DNA of 64,000 bases from Kitasatospora sp. NBC_00374 (GTDB lineage: Bacteria > Actinomycetota > Actinomycetes > Streptomycetales > Streptomycetaceae), in NCBI RefSeq assembly GCF_041434935.1, contig NZ_CP107964.1:62001-126000 (forward strand), given 5' to 3'. Made by a program: the position numbers and the translations under genes. Below, piece by piece: positions 63,424 to 64,000 of the stretch (positions are counted from its first letter, which is position 1; each line of letters opens with the position of its first letter). The notes below the pieces were generated by a model. It worked only from the letters and a program-made list of their open reading frames with translations. It searched no databases and was not told the origin of the DNA.

Positions 63424-64000
63424 TCAGCGCCAGCGCCAGCAGACGGTGTAGCCGAAGGCCGGGTAGTCGCCGGATCGCCAGTAGGTGGATCCGCTGGTGC
63501 CGCAGAACGCGGTGTCGTAGGGGGTGCTGGTGCGTCCGGTGACGTAGACGTTGGATCCGCCGCAGCTGCCGACGTTGGTGAAGGTGGAGCCTGACTTGAG
63601 CAGGCATTCGTTGACGGTGGCGTAGCCGGCGTCGTCCGGGTAGTTCATGGACAGGCACAGCAGGACGTCGAGGCCGGAGTGCCCGGCCGTGGGCATCGAA
63701 CGCCAGTAGTTGTAGTGCGGCCAGTTGTCGCACTTGGTGTGGTCGGAGGTGCCGCGGTAGACCGCCAGGACCTTGAAGTTGCCGGTCTGGCAGGCCTGTG
63801 TCGACCAGGCGTCGGCACCGGGGGCCCCGAAGACGCAGTCGCCTTGGCGGGCGTGGTAGGCGGTGCCGCCGGAACTCTGGTAGCTGAGGCACAGGACGCG
63901 GTCGTACAGGCTGGACGAGACGCTCTCGTCGCTGTTGGTGACGCTGTCGCAGCTGTTCAGGTCGGTGCTGCCGGCGTTGATCCGTACGACCTTGAACGTC
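63424..64000 (-). CDS. Cys-rich LppU-like secreted protein, incomplete at the window edge
   Basis: The C-terminal 192 residues are in this window, and the gene continues beyond 64000. It is made of similar Cys-containing units: FKVVRINAGSTDLNSCDSV, SLYDRVLCLSYQSSGGTAYH, FKVLAVYRGTSDHTKCDNWP, VLLCLSMNYPDDAGYATVNE and VYVTGRTSTPYDTAFCGTSG. The repeated VLCLS plus paired Cys pattern resembles the LppU/SCO3897 type. It ends GYTVCWRWR and may be disulfide-rich and surface-exposed. It is the first gene in the minus-strand cluster leading to the toxin. Confidence 0.65.
   Translation of the reverse strand, partial: TFKVVRINAGSTDLNSCDSVTNSDESVSSSLYDRVLCLSYQSSGGTAYHARQGDCVFGAPGADAWSTQACQTGNFKVLAVYRGTSDHTKCDNWPHYNYWRSMPTAGHSGLDVLLCLSMNYPDDAGYATVNECLLKSGSTFTNVGSCGGSNVYVTGRTSTPYDTAFCGTSGSTYWRSGDYPAFGYTVCWRWR

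Overview
The window is very GC-rich actinobacterial DNA with Streptomyces-type features: GTG starts, GC3-biased codon use, long secreted RHS and LamG proteins, SARP-free accessory content, mycothiol-dependent enzyme folds and typical streptomycete IS families. I read it as an accessory arm or plasmid-derived region of a Streptomyces or Kitasatospora replicon. It contains no rRNA, tRNA, CRISPR array or core metabolic operon, and at least a dozen complete or broken insertion sequences cut it into short modules.

Layout: 0-3 kb holds a zinc-finger repeat protein gene with an unusual family of DNA palindromes and a second zinc-finger gene. 3.3-9.7 kb is an IS nest around a peroxiredoxin/TetR pair, including an IS630-type element that carries a passenger gene and a complete IS5-type element with a 4-bp target duplication. 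9.8-21.4 kb is a divergent pair: an RHS/YD-repeat polymorphic toxin with a lower-GC variable tip and an overlapping lipoprotein gene (candidate immunity), and a secreted LamG/lectin protein. 21.5-26.7 kb is debris: split IS1182, orphan RHS fragment, an acyltransferase gene precisely interrupted by an IS, and a fragment of a helicase-associated-domain protein of the kind seen near streptomycete telomeres.

26.7-30.5 kb holds two related regulators (N-terminal helix-turn-helix-like region plus coiled coil, one ending in two membrane helices and one in a response-regulator receiver domain, the latter frameshifted). 31-38.7 kb holds a resuscitation-promoting factor with LysM, an SDR reductase, transposase wrecks and a secreted PI-PLC with a ricin-type lectin tail. 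39-46 kb holds a second, short Rho factor whose residue equivalent to E. coli G337 is Ser (a known bicyclomycin-resistance change), and unknown genes.

46-55 kb contains three regulator/target modules (alpha/beta hydrolase with TetR; maleylpyruvate-isomerase-like protein plus DUF1772 with LysR; a serine hydrolase). The DUF1772 gene is cut by an IS605-type element with TnpA and TnpB. 55-64 kb has a secreted glycine-rich protein and then a minus-strand operon that I consider the most interesting locus: Cys-rich secreted protein, two small membrane proteins, a PknH-type membrane-anchored sensor domain protein, a secreted coiled-coil protein ending in a DNA/RNA non-specific endonuclease-like domain, and a SUKH immunity protein followed by a broken second SUKH gene.
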